Below, piece by piece: positions 1-7,008 of a stretch of DNA of 35,931 nucleotides. The position numbers and the translations under genes are program-made. Positions within the stretch are counted from its first letter, which is position 1, and every line of letters begins with the position of its first letter. The stretch comes from JBASRP01 sp044866075 (GTDB lineage Bacteria; Actinomycetota; AC-67): NCBI GenBank assembly GCA_044866075.1, contig JBIOTQ010000028.1:1-35931 (forward strand). Reading direction: 5' to 3'. The notes under the pieces are model-generated. The model made no database searches. It had not been told where the DNA came from and worked only from the letters and a program-made list of their open reading frames with translations.

Positions 1-2
1 CG

Positions 3-473
3 CCGACGATCGTGGAGCTCTCGGGCGCGACGCCGGGCCTCGCGATGGACGGACGCTCGCTGCTGCCCTTCGTCCGGAACACCGCGTTGCGGACCACGCG
101 GCCCGTGCTCCTGGAAGCCTTCATGCCCGTGGGCTCGACGCTCGGGTTCTTCACCGAGCAGCTGTCGGCGTCCGGCGTGGCGCCGAAACCGGAAGGAACG
201 GCCGCCGCCGGGCCTCTTGACGCCATCCCGCTCGGGAAGGCGGTGCTCCCGTACGAAGCCGTGCGAACCGACCGCTACGTCTACTTCGAGTACATCACCG
301 GAGAGCACGAGCTCTACGACCTCGCGGTCGACCCGTGGCAGCTGGCGTCGAAGCATCTCCAACCGCGCTACCTGCAGACGCAGCTCGCGCTCGCGGTGGC
401 ACTGACGAAACTGAGGCTGTGCGGTGGCGCCGCCTGCCGCGCCGAGGTCGGCGCGATCCGGGATCCAAGCTAA
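3..473 (+). CDS. C-terminal part of a sulfatase (5' end outside window)
   Basis: The frame is open from the window edge, so this is the tail of a longer gene and not a small gene starting at the GTG at base 12. The first residues read PTIVELSG..DGRSLLP, a pattern typical of the late part of type I sulfatases and related alkaline-phosphatase-fold hydrolases. The last third contains YEAVRTDRYVYFEY, GEHELYDL and DPWQL, followed by a run ending LRLCGGAACR. That is the usual C-terminal layout of bacterial arylsulfatases, with a final cysteine pair. The formylglycine motif and metal ligands would lie upstream and cannot be checked, so the substrate is unknown. The gene ends in TAA at 471-473, and a hairpin follows at once. 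Confidence 0.72.
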   Translation, partial: PTIVELSGATPGLAMDGRSLLPFVRNTALRTTRPVLLEAFMPVGSTLGFFTEQLSASGVAPKPEGTAAAGPLDAIPLGKAVLPYEAVRTDRYVYFEYITGEHELYDLAVDPWQLASKHLQPRYLQTQLALAVALTKLRLCGGAACRAEVGAIRDPS

Positions 474-476
474 ACA

Positions 477-508
477 CGACGGCCCACCCTCTGCGGGATG
501 GGCCGTCG
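477..508. terminator. Hairpin between converging genes
   Basis: A perfect 10-base stem pairs 477-486 with 499-508 (CGACGGCCCA with TGGGCCGTCG) around a 12-base loop. It starts 3 bases after the sulfatase stop and ends 13 bases before the stop of the minus-strand gene at 522. No T-run follows on either side, so it is a plausible bidirectional terminator of the GC-rich actinobacterial kind rather than a classic intrinsic one. Confidence 0.6.
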
Positions 509-521
509 GTTCGCCCGACTC

Positions 522-923
522 CTACTTCCACTCCCAGGCCTTCAACTCCGTCTTCCCGCCTTCGTCGCTCTCGAACTCGTAGACGAGAGCCACGCCGTTC
601 AGGGGCGCCAGCTTCTTCGACGTGGTCTCGTAATAGACGGCACCCCGCCAGGCGACGGCGCCGGGACGGATGAAACGACCCGCTCCCTGGCCCTTCCAGG
701 AAGCCGTCTCTCCCTTGGCCGTCATCGTGATGCCTTGCCCTTCTCCGTACATGGTTCCGTCCGGCCTCGCCGACGAGATGTAGGTCCCGACGTCGGTTAC
801 GTCCTCGCCCAAGAGCGTTCCCTGCGCTTGGAACGTGATCTCGATTCGTGGGCCGGCGTCCGACGGGAGAACCCGCATCGTCGTGGTCTGACCGCGCTCC
901 TCACCGATCATCTCACCGAGCAT
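522..923 (-). CDS. Conserved hypothetical protein, beta-rich, 133 aa
   Basis: I do not recognise a characterised family. The protein has no signal peptide or membrane segment. It is rich in Gly, Thr and aromatic residues, with regular motifs such as GTYISSARPDG, MYGEGQG, WKGQGAGRF and WRGAVYYETTS. These suggest an all-beta, barrel-like fold, perhaps of the DUF3224/calycin type; that is only inferred from texture. I chose the ATG at 923 because a near-perfect Shine-Dalgarno sequence (AGGAGGTGA on the minus strand, 931-939) lies 7 bases before it. The open frame extends 12 codons further to 959, but that start would put the ribosome site inside the gene. It converges on the sulfatase gene and appears to stand alone. 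Confidence 0.65.
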   Translation of the reverse strand: MLGEMIGEERGQTTTMRVLPSDAGPRIEITFQAQGTLLGEDVTDVGTYISSARPDGTMYGEGQGITMTAKGETASWKGQGAGRFIRPGAVAWRGAVYYETTSKKLAPLNGVALVYEFESDEGGKTELKAWEWK

Positions 924-930
924 GTATTTC

Positions 931-939
931 TCACCTCCT
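931..939 (-). promoter_or_regulatory. Strong ribosome binding site deciding the start at 923
   Basis: On the minus strand this reads AGGAGGTGA, complementary to the 16S rRNA tail over nine bases and 7 bases from the ATG at 923. It is the strongest such site in the window and argues against the longer open frame starting at 959. A possible -35 element (TTGACT, 985-980) lies upstream, but I see no good -10. Confidence 0.7.
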
Positions 940-1083
940 CCCGGTCTCGTGTTCGACACAACACCTTGGAGGCAGGCGGAGTCAACGCCGGGCCCCGCTT
1001 TCGGTTGAGTGAACCGTCACTAGGGAGCGGAACGAGACGGTCGTCCCCTTCGCCCCCCCGGCGTCGGCGCCTCGGATGGTTCG

Positions 1084-1866
1084 TTAAAGAGGCATCCAGG
1101 CGCCGGCGTTGACGTCGATCGTCTGGCCGGTCATCCCGCTCGACAGGTCACTCGCCAGGAACAGGATCGCTCTCGCGACTTCTTCGCTCGTCGCGATCTT
1201 GTTGAGGGGTGAGAGCGCGTCGACCTCACCCTTCACATCGTCGTACGAGCGGCCTTGTTCCTTGGCGAGGTAGTTGAAGTACCACTGGAGGTTCGGCCCG
1301 TAGACGTGGCCCGGCGCGACGGAGTTCACGCGGATGCCGTACGGGCCCCACTCGCGCGCCATCGTGCGAGCGACCGACAGGATGGCGGCTTTCGCGGCGC
1401 TGTACGCGCCCAACTCGACGTCGGCGTTGCGCGCGGAAAGCGAGCTGACGAACACGATCGAACCCTCGCCTTGTTCCTTCATCGCGGGGAGGACCGCCTT
1501 GGCCATCGACAGCGTTCCGATGACGTTGATGCGGAAAGATCGCTCCCATTCCTTCAGGTCCTCGTCCTCGATGCGGCGCATCGGCGGCTGCTTGAACGCG
1601 TTCTGGACGAGCGTGTCGATGCGGCCGAAGGCTTGCACGCAAGCGTCGGCCATCGCGCGGCACTCCTCTTCCTTCGCGATGTTCGTGGGGACGACGAGCG
1701 CCTTGCGGCCGAGCGCTTCGATCTCGGCGGCGACCTCGCGCAAACGCTCTTCGGTGCGGGCGCCGAGCGCGACGTCGGCGCCCTCGCGCGCGAGCGCCAG
1801 CGCAGCCTCACGGCCGATGCCGGGCCCGATGCCGGTGACGATCGCGACGCGGCCTTCGAGGAGCAT
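1084..1866 (-). CDS. Short-chain dehydrogenase/reductase (SDR)
   Basis: A classical SDR of 260 residues, an NAD(P)-dependent oxidoreductase of alcohols or ketones in the cytoplasm. The N-terminus has the glycine-rich nucleotide motif TGIGPGIG. The catalytic Ser lies in FVSSLSA, and YSAAK supplies the catalytic Tyr and Lys. The usual NNAG motif is altered to QNAF. The PG motif (SVAPGHVYGP) and the C-terminal SGMTGQTIDVNAG are typical. I start at the ATG at 1866 (MLLEGRVAIVTG). The longer frame to 1923 adds an Arg-rich stretch that overlaps the upstream gene. Only 5 bases separate it from the stop of the SnoaL-like gene, so the two are surely co-transcribed and probably work on one substrate. 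The substrate is unknown; steroid or terpenoid alcohols are reasonable guesses from context. Confidence 0.85.
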   Translation of the reverse strand: MLLEGRVAIVTGIGPGIGREAALALAREGADVALGARTEERLREVAAEIEALGRKALVVPTNIAKEEECRAMADACVQAFGRIDTLVQNAFKQPPMRRIEDEDLKEWERSFRINVIGTLSMAKAVLPAMKEQGEGSIVFVSSLSARNADVELGAYSAAKAAILSVARTMAREWGPYGIRVNSVAPGHVYGPNLQWYFNYLAKEQGRSYDDVKGEVDALSPLNKIATSEEVARAILFLASDLSSGMTGQTIDVNAGAWMPL

Positions 1867-1871
1867 CCGGC

Positions 1872-2342
1872 TCAGGCGGTCCGCGGCGGCGCGGCGCCGC
1901 CTTGCAGGCCGGCGTGGAACCACGACGCACGGATCGTCCTCGCCGAGAAACGCCAGCCGTCCCGAGTGCGCTTGAGGACGTCCTCGTAGGCGCCGCCGGC
2001 GAAGACCAGCGTGAGACCGCCGTTCCCGTTCGGCGCGCCGAGCGGGCTGAAGATGTAGGCGTTGACGGTGGCCTCGTCGCCGGTCACCTTGATCCGCCGG
2101 TTCGTGACGAAGTGCTGGCTGGCGGTGAAGTTGGCGACCGTCTTCTCGAACCAGGCGATCGCCTCGTCGATCGTTCCGCGGACGCCGCCCTCCTCGGTGT
2201 AGTCGACGACTGCATCAGGCGTGAACAGCGTCCGCAGCGTGTCCCAGTCCTTGGTATCGAGAGCGGCAGCGTACGCGTCGAGAACCTCGTCGATCGCCAT
2301 GCGGTCGGCGACTTCCTCTGGGGACGGTCTCTGTCCGGGCAT
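1872..2342 (-). CDS. SnoaL-like / NTF2-fold protein
   Basis: A 156-residue protein of the SnoaL/nuclear transport factor 2 superfamily, which includes ketosteroid isomerases, scytalone dehydratase-like enzymes and ring-dioxygenase small subunits. Support comes from the opening helix region (ADRMAIDEVLDAYAAALDTKDWDTLRTLFTPDAVVDY), cited here only by its key pattern D-x-L-x-x-L-F-T-P-D-A, a central GTIDEAIAWFEK, and a C-terminal sheet ending DGWRFSARTIRASW. I chose the ATG at 2342. The longer frame to 2681 runs antisense through the aminotransferase and is not credible. The sequence TACCCT (minus strand, 2355-2350) fits a TANNNT -10 box 7 bases from the ATG, which would give a leaderless mRNA. 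It shares a 66-base divergent region with the aminotransferase gene. Confidence 0.78.
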   Translation of the reverse strand: MPGQRPSPEEVADRMAIDEVLDAYAAALDTKDWDTLRTLFTPDAVVDYTEEGGVRGTIDEAIAWFEKTVANFTASQHFVTNRRIKVTGDEATVNAYIFSPLGAPNGNGGLTLVFAGGAYEDVLKRTRDGWRFSARTIRASWFHAGLQGGAAPPRTA

Positions 2343-2349
2343 CGGGGAC

Positions 2350-2355
2350 AGGGTA
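2350..2355 (-). promoter_or_regulatory. Possible -10 box giving a leaderless SnoaL-like/SDR mRNA
   Basis: TACCCT on the minus strand matches TANNNT and ends 7 bases before the ATG at 2342, and there is no Shine-Dalgarno sequence in that gap. On the plus strand the same short divergent region has GATAAT at 2376-2381, a candidate -10 for the aminotransferase. Neither has a convincing -35. Confidence 0.35.
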
Positions 2356-2408
2356 TCGGCAGGCGGCCGACCTGCGATAATCGAGAGCCCACCAACGCGG
2401 AGGTCGTC

Positions 2409-3596
2409 ATGCCGGAGAGGCCGGTGTCGAAGGTCATCGAACAGAGCGTCCAGGTTCTGGGGCCCGTCCTGTGGTTCTTCCGCGAGTCCACATGGTCGAA
2501 GAAGACCGGCGATCCGACGCTGTGCGACTTCGTCGCCGGCAATCCGCACGACATGCCCCTGACCGAGATCGTCGACGCGATCCAGCGCCACAGCGTCCCG
2601 CAGAACAAGGATTGGTTCGCCTACAAGATGGAGGACGAGCCGGCGCAGGCCGCCGCGGCGGACGGCCTCGCCCGTGATCATGGGATCACGTACGACCCGC
2701 TCGACGTCACGCTGACGCCGGGAACGTTCGGGGCGCTGTCCGTGTCGATGCGCACCGTCCTCGACCCCGGCGACGAATGCCTGTTCATCAGCCCGCCGTG
2801 GTTCTTCTACGAGGCGATGATCATCGCGACGGGCGCGATCCCGGTCCGCGTTGTGTCCGAGGCGCCCGCGTTCGAGCTGCCGCTCGACGCGATCGAGAAG
2901 GCGATCACCCCCAAGACGCGCGCCATCATCGTGAACTCACCGAACAACCCGTCGGGCCGAATCTATCCTCCCGCTGACCTCGAGCGGCTGGGCGCGATCC
3001 TCCAAACCGCGTCCGATCGCAACGGCCGCACGATCTACCTGATGTCCGACGAGTCGTACCGGCGCATCCTCTTCGACGGGAACACCTTCACCTCGCCGGC
3101 CGCGTCGTACGACGCCACGATGGTGCTCTACACGTACGGCAAGCAGCTGCTGGCGCCCGGACAGCGCCTCGGGTACGTGGCGCTCGCGCCGACGATGCCC
3201 GACCGTGAGCTCGTGCGCGACGCCGTCACGCTGTCCCGCATCATCGGTGGCTGGCAGGTGCCCAACAACGTGATGGGGTACGCGCTGCCGGAGCTCGAGC
3301 ACGCGTCGGTCGACATCGCGCAACTCCAGCGCCGCCGCGACCGGGTCGTCGACACGCTCGGCGAGATGGGCTACGAGCTGAACAGACCCGATTCGACTTT
3401 CTACATCATCGCCAAGTCGCCGATCGACGACGACATGGCTTTCACCGAGATGCTGGCCGAGCACAACGTCTTCGTGGGGCCGGGCAGGATCTTCGAGCTC
3501 CCCGGGTTCTTCCGGCTCTCCATCACGGCGAACGACGACATGATCGAGCGCTCTTTCCCCGGCTTCGAGAAGGCGTTGAAGCAGGCGACCGGCTAG
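2409..3596 (+). CDS. PLP-dependent class I/II aminotransferase
   Basis: A 395-residue fold-type I aminotransferase, cytoplasmic. Landmarks in order are NSPNNPSGRIY (the conserved Asn that contacts PLP), LMSDESYRRI (the Asp/Tyr pair around the PLP ring), YTYGKQLLAPGQRLGY (the Schiff-base Lys followed by the substrate-binding Arg region) and, near the end, FELPGFFRLSI with the C-terminal carboxylate-binding Arg. I chose the ATG at 2409, which has a weak AGG 5 bases upstream; the open frame continues to 1902 but there overlaps the SnoaL-like gene. Members of this branch use aspartate, alanine, aromatic or other amino acids, and the sequence does not fix which. Its TAG overlaps the TAG of the cupin gene on the other strand. 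Confidence 0.88.
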   Translation: MPERPVSKVIEQSVQVLGPVLWFFRESTWSKKTGDPTLCDFVAGNPHDMPLTEIVDAIQRHSVPQNKDWFAYKMEDEPAQAAAADGLARDHGITYDPLDVTLTPGTFGALSVSMRTVLDPGDECLFISPPWFFYEAMIIATGAIPVRVVSEAPAFELPLDAIEKAITPKTRAIIVNSPNNPSGRIYPPADLERLGAILQTASDRNGRTIYLMSDESYRRILFDGNTFTSPAASYDATMVLYTYGKQLLAPGQRLGYVALAPTMPDRELVRDAVTLSRIIGGWQVPNNVMGYALPELEHASVDIAQLQRRRDRVVDTLGEMGYELNRPDSTFYIIAKSPIDDDMAFTEMLAEHNVFVGPGRIFELPGFFRLSITANDDMIERSFPGFEKALKQATG

Positions 3597-4168
3597 CCGG
3601 CGTCCTCGTCCAGATCCTGGCCGAGCTGTGCCGCCCAATCGGCGTTCGCTTGCGCGAAGAGCCGTTTGATCTGCTCGAGGTCGTAGGGCTGCTCGACGAG
3701 GGTGTCCGGGTCCCACTGGCTCCGCGGCTGGTTGACGAAGTCGCCGCCGTAGATGTGGATCGCGCCGGTGAACCTCCGCTCGGGATTCGCGACCGAATGG
3801 ATCGCGTCGGTGCCGAGCGCGAGCACGTCCCTCTCGCGGAGCTCACGTCCGCCGGCGAGCTGGATGGTCTCGGTGCTTCGCTTGTAGAGCTTGTTATCCT
3901 CGACCCCGCCGTAGATCCCGATGCATGCCCACATGCGATGGTCGTGCGGGTACAGTTTCATGCCGGGCGCCCAGATCGCGTTGAGGACGGTCAGCTCGGG
4001 TGAGTTGAAATAGATCTCGAGGCCGCCCTCGTCCTTGCCGATCGCTTGCGCGACGGGGCCGGGTTTCTCGAGGGTCCGGAGCAGGATCTCCCGGACCGCG
4101 CGCTGCGGGTCCTTTTCCGTACGAACGGCCTGTAAGCACTGATTGATGAGCGTGTCCGTGTCGAACAT
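3593..4168 (-). CDS. Cupin protein, cysteine-dioxygenase-like metal enzyme
   Basis: A 191-residue protein related to the cysteine dioxygenase type I group of cupins. The metal-binding signature is visible as YPHDHRMWACIGIYGG with a following E (the HxH...E cupin motif 1), and a later His occurs in DAIHSVANP and again in GAIHIYGG. Thiol dioxygenases of this fold use one Fe(II) held by three His; which thiol, if any, is used here cannot be read. I prefer the ATG at 4168 to the GTG-type extension to 4216 because GGGGGA lies 4 bases upstream of it. It diverges from the membrane protein at 4248 and converges on the aminotransferase, with stop codons overlapping by 3 bases. Confidence 0.75.
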   Translation of the reverse strand: MFDTDTLINQCLQAVRTEKDPQRAVREILLRTLEKPGPVAQAIGKDEGGLEIYFNSPELTVLNAIWAPGMKLYPHDHRMWACIGIYGGVEDNKLYKRSTETIQLAGGRELRERDVLALGTDAIHSVANPERRFTGAIHIYGGDFVNQPRSQWDPDTLVEQPYDLEQIKRLFAQANADWAAQLGQDLDEDAG

Positions 4169-4247
4169 CGGTTCCCCCTGTCGCGCCCGAGACGGCCAGT
4201 CTACGCCCGTACTCAACTCGCCTCTGCGCCCACCCGAACATCCAAGT

Positions 4248-5336
4248 ATGAGGCGAAGCGAGCAGGCCTGGCGTAGCTCCGAGGTTCCCTACTTCGGAGG
4301 TCCCGTCGCGCGCCCCTCCGCGGATCCGTTCCTGCCCTTCGCGGACCGAGAGGTCGTCTGGGCTCAGCGGGTGATGGCCGTCCTCCTCGGGATCGGCAGC
4401 ATCCTTGCAGGCTTCGCGGCCGTCGGAGCCGTCTACGTCATCTCGTTCGTGTTCGGGTTCATGTCGTCGCCCTCTCGAACCGAAGTGGCGGTGGGCGCCG
4501 CCTTCGGCGTGGCCATCGCGGGCGCGGGAGTGGCGATCGCCGTGGCAGCCTGGCGCGCCGCCGGCAGACGGAGCGGTCTCACGGTGCACTCCGCCGGCCT
4601 CCAGATCCTCTACCGCTCATTCGCACGACCGATGGTCATCCCGCGTTCCGCCGTGCGCGTCGTCTCGTTCGAGGATGGACGGAAGCATCTCCGAGGCCGG
4701 GAACGCTTCCCGGTTTCGGGCGACCTGCCCGATGACGTCTTCGTGGACGCTCTCGAAAACCCGTCTGCCGGGCCGCTCGACGACCTCGACACCACACGGC
4801 GCGGGCGGATCGACCCGTGGCCGGGCGTGATCTGGGAACGACCGGAGAGAACGTCTCACGGACCCGCGTACACACACGACGATCCCGACGCCGCGGGGTG
4901 GGCCTCCCGGGGCGCACGGGCACCGATCCTGGGTCGGTGGTCCGATAGCGCGTTCCTCTTCAACAAGAGCGGTTCGTCGCTTCCCTTCCTGCGGGCCGAC
5001 GCGCTCGACGTGCCAAACGTCGCGGTGGTCTTCAACGAACCCCTGCGCCTGCCGAGAAGCGCGTGGTGGTATGGGCTGCTGCCGTCGTTGTCGCGAGCGG
5101 CGGCCTTTTATCCCGCGGGCCGGTCGACGCGCGGCGTGCTGATGCACGTCCAGGACCCGGACGCTGCCGGCCGCGCGCTCGCGTCGTGGGGCGTCGTGCG
5201 AGACATCACCGCCGACGACGTGATCGAACAGGGTCTCTTGCTGGCCAAGCCGCTCATGGGATGGCGCGCCGGCGTCTACGCGCTCCTCATTGGCGGGCCG
5301 ATACTGCTGAACCTGATCATCCGATGGTTGCGCTGA
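4248..5336 (+). CDS. Membrane protein of unknown function, 362 aa
   Basis: I do not recognise the family. Two hydrophobic segments lie near the N-terminus (about residues 42-67, and 74-96 rich in Ala/Gly/Val), followed by a short basic loop. A large polar domain of about 220 residues comes next, and a final membrane segment (YALLIGGPILLNLII) ends just before the basic C-terminus. The domain after the second helix (GLTVHSAGLQILYRSF, then RSAVRVVSFEDG) has the look of a bacterial PH-like beta domain, but that is a weak inference. I chose the ATG at 4248, since the longer frame to 4143 would overlap the divergent cupin gene. The gene ends 21 bases before the operator of the ipd operon. Confidence 0.6.
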   Translation: MRRSEQAWRSSEVPYFGGPVARPSADPFLPFADREVVWAQRVMAVLLGIGSILAGFAAVGAVYVISFVFGFMSSPSRTEVAVGAAFGVAIAGAGVAIAVAAWRAAGRRSGLTVHSAGLQILYRSFARPMVIPRSAVRVVSFEDGRKHLRGRERFPVSGDLPDDVFVDALENPSAGPLDDLDTTRRGRIDPWPGVIWERPERTSHGPAYTHDDPDAAGWASRGARAPILGRWSDSAFLFNKSGSSLPFLRADALDVPNVAVVFNEPLRLPRSAWWYGLLPSLSRAAAFYPAGRSTRGVLMHVQDPDAAGRALASWGVVRDITADDVIEQGLLLAKPLMGWRAGVYALLIGGPILLNLIIRWLR

Positions 5337-5357
5337 CGAACCAGCCTGCTGGCGAAA

Positions 5358-5374
5358 TCTGACGGAGTGTCAGA
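5358..5374. promoter_or_regulatory. Operator 1: TCTGAC-N5-GTCAGA at the ipd operon
   Basis: TCTGACGGAGTGTCAGA has 6-base arms around a 5-base centre. The same repeat occurs before the DUF35/thiolase operon (27985-28005) and before the acyl-CoA dehydrogenase operon (30912-30928), always just upstream of the start. A GTG at 5367 lies inside the palindrome. The next in-frame GTG at 5385 leaves a 10-base gap, like the other two sites. The short palindrome with a fixed 5-base centre is what a TetR-type dimer would bind; the protein that binds is not in the window. Confidence 0.72.
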
Positions 5375-5384
5375 AAATCTCGGC

Positions 5385-6137
5385 GTGGGCATCTCGCGCA
5401 CGGATTCCGAGGGGATCGCCGAAGTAGTCATCGACGTCCCGCCCGTCAACGCGCTCAACGTGGCCGGGTGGTTCGAGCTGGCCGATCTGGTGCGCGGCGC
5501 GGGCGCCGATCCGGAGGTGCGCGCGGTCATGGTCCGCGCCGAGGGCCGCGGGTTCTGTGCCGGCGTGGACATCAAGGAGCTGCAAGCCGATCCCCAGGCG
5601 ATCATCGGTGTGAACCGCGGCTGCTACGCGGCCTTCGCCGCCGTGTACGAGTGCGAGGTTCCGGTCATCGCGGCGGTGCACGGGTTCTGCCTCGGCGGCG
5701 GGATCGGGATCGCCGGGAACGCCGACGTCATCGTGGCGTCGACGGACGCCACGTTCGGCCTTCCGGAGGTCGACCGCGGCGCGCTGGGCGCGGCGACGCA
5801 TCTCGCGCGGTTGGTGCCGCAGCATCGCATGCGCTCGATGGTCTACACGGGCGAGGTGGCGACCGCCGACGAGCTTCACTCGTACGGCTCGGTGTACCGC
5901 GTGGTCGAGCGCGGCCAGCTCGTCGCGACCGCGCGCGAGCTGGCCGCGACGATCGCGGCCAAGTCCCCGACGATCATCCGCCGGGCGAAGGAATCGTTGA
6001 ACGGGATCGACCCCGTCGACGTGAAGCGCTCTTACCGCTTCGAGCAGGGCTTCACGTTCGAGCTGAACCTGTCCGGCGTCTCGGACGAGGCCCGGCAAGC
6101 GTTCATCGAGAAGCGCGACGCGACCTTCAAGGAGTGA
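5385..6137 (+). CDS. echA20: EchA20-type enoyl-CoA hydratase-family ring hydrolase
   Basis: A crotonase-fold protein close to M. tuberculosis EchA20 (Rv3550), which hydrolytically opens a ring during degradation of the last two steroid rings. Shared landmarks are PPVNAL near the N-terminus, RAEGRGFCAGVDIKEL (first oxyanion-hole strand), NRGCYAAFAAVYECEVPV, GFCLGGGIG (second oxyanion-hole Gly-rich helix), GLPEVDRGALGAATHLARL and, near the end, EQGFTFELNL. The open frame reaches a GTG at 5367, but that codon lies inside the operator. The GTG at 5385 gives a length before PPVN that fits the known protein and a 10-base gap from the operator. I see no ribosome site, so the mRNA may be leaderless. 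First gene of the echA20-ipdA-ipdB-ipdC operon, 16 bases before ipdA. Confidence 0.9.
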   Translation: MGISRTDSEGIAEVVIDVPPVNALNVAGWFELADLVRGAGADPEVRAVMVRAEGRGFCAGVDIKELQADPQAIIGVNRGCYAAFAAVYECEVPVIAAVHGFCLGGGIGIAGNADVIVASTDATFGLPEVDRGALGAATHLARLVPQHRMRSMVYTGEVATADELHSYGSVYRVVERGQLVATARELAATIAAKSPTIIRRAKESLNGIDPVDVKRSYRFEQGFTFELNLSGVSDEARQAFIEKRDATFKE

Positions 6138-6153
6138 TCGCACCTCCCGCGCC

Positions 6154-7008
6154 ATGCCCGATAAGCGCATGAAGGAGGAGGACGTCGTCGCCGAGCTGCG
6201 CGACGGCATGACCATCGGGATCGGCGGCTGGGGCTCGCGGCGCAAACCGATGTCTCTCGTGCGCGCGATCTGGCGCTCGTCACTCAAGGACCTGACGATC
6301 GTCTCGTACGGCGGGCCCGATGTCGGGCTATTGTGCGCTGCCGGGAAGGTCAGGAAGGTCGTCTTCGGGTTCGTGTCGCTGGATTCGATCCCGCTCGAGC
6401 CGCACTTCCGCGCTGCGCGCGAGGGAGGGCGCATCGAGGTCACCGAGCTCGACGAAGGGATGTTCTACTGGGGATTGCTGGCCGCGGCGCACCGGCTGCC
6501 GTTCCTGCCGACGCGCGCGGGGCTCGGGTCCGACGTGATGCGGGTCAATCCGTCTCTCAAGACCGTGCGCTCGCCGTACGAGGACGACGAGGAGCTCGTC
6601 GCGATGCCGGCCCTCACCCTCGACGCGGCGATCGTCCACGTGAGCCGCGCGGACGAGCGCGGGAACGGCCAGTTCCTCGGGCCCGATCCCTACTTCGACG
6701 ATCTGTTCCTTCTGGCGGCGGAGAAGCGTTTCCTGTCGTGCGAGCGCGTGATCCCGACCGAAGACCTTACGAAGGAGGGGAGCGTCCACACCCTCCGGAT
6801 CCATCGCGCGATGACCGACGGGGTCGTCGAGGCGCCCGGCGGCGCGCACTTCACGTCGTGCGAGCCGGACTATGGACGCGACGAGGCGTTCCAGAACGCG
6901 TACGCGAAAGCCGCCGCGGATCCCGAGGCGTGGAGCGAGTTCGCCGACCGATTCCTCAACGTCCCCGACGAAGCGGCGTACCGGAAAGCCGTGGAGGCCG
7001 CGCGATGA
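6154..7008 (+). CDS. ipdA: IpdA, alpha subunit of the steroid ring-opening CoA-transferase-fold hydrolase
   Basis: A 284-residue homologue of IpdA (Rv3551). With IpdB it forms a heteromer of the class I CoA-transferase fold that works as a hydrolase, opening the last carbon ring of the steroid nucleus as its CoA thioester (COCHEA-CoA). Diagnostic stretches are IGIGGWGSRRKPMSLVRAI, YGGPDVGLLC, VFGFVSLDS, LPFLPTRAGLGSD, DPYFDDLFLLAAEKRFLS and EAPGGAHFTSCEPDYGRDE. The Glu in LDEGM, about residue 100, fits the conserved glutamate reported as catalytic in the family; I placed it by eye. Its stop TGA overlaps the ipdB start (ATGA), which supports 1:1 translation of the two subunits. Confidence 0.93.
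   Translation: MPDKRMKEEDVVAELRDGMTIGIGGWGSRRKPMSLVRAIWRSSLKDLTIVSYGGPDVGLLCAAGKVRKVVFGFVSLDSIPLEPHFRAAREGGRIEVTELDEGMFYWGLLAAAHRLPFLPTRAGLGSDVMRVNPSLKTVRSPYEDDEELVAMPALTLDAAIVHVSRADERGNGQFLGPDPYFDDLFLLAAEKRFLSCERVIPTEDLTKEGSVHTLRIHRAMTDGVVEAPGGAHFTSCEPDYGRDEAFQNAYAKAAADPEAWSEFADRFLNVPDEAAYRKAVEAAR

Noticed and set aside
12..473. Small gene starting at the GTG at base 12
   Set aside because: The frame is open to the window edge and the sequence is the standard end of a sulfatase, so the true start is upstream.
1902..2408. N-terminal extension of the aminotransferase by 169 residues
   Set aside because: It lies antisense to the SnoaL-like gene, has no family match and is absent from class I/II aminotransferases, which begin near 2409.
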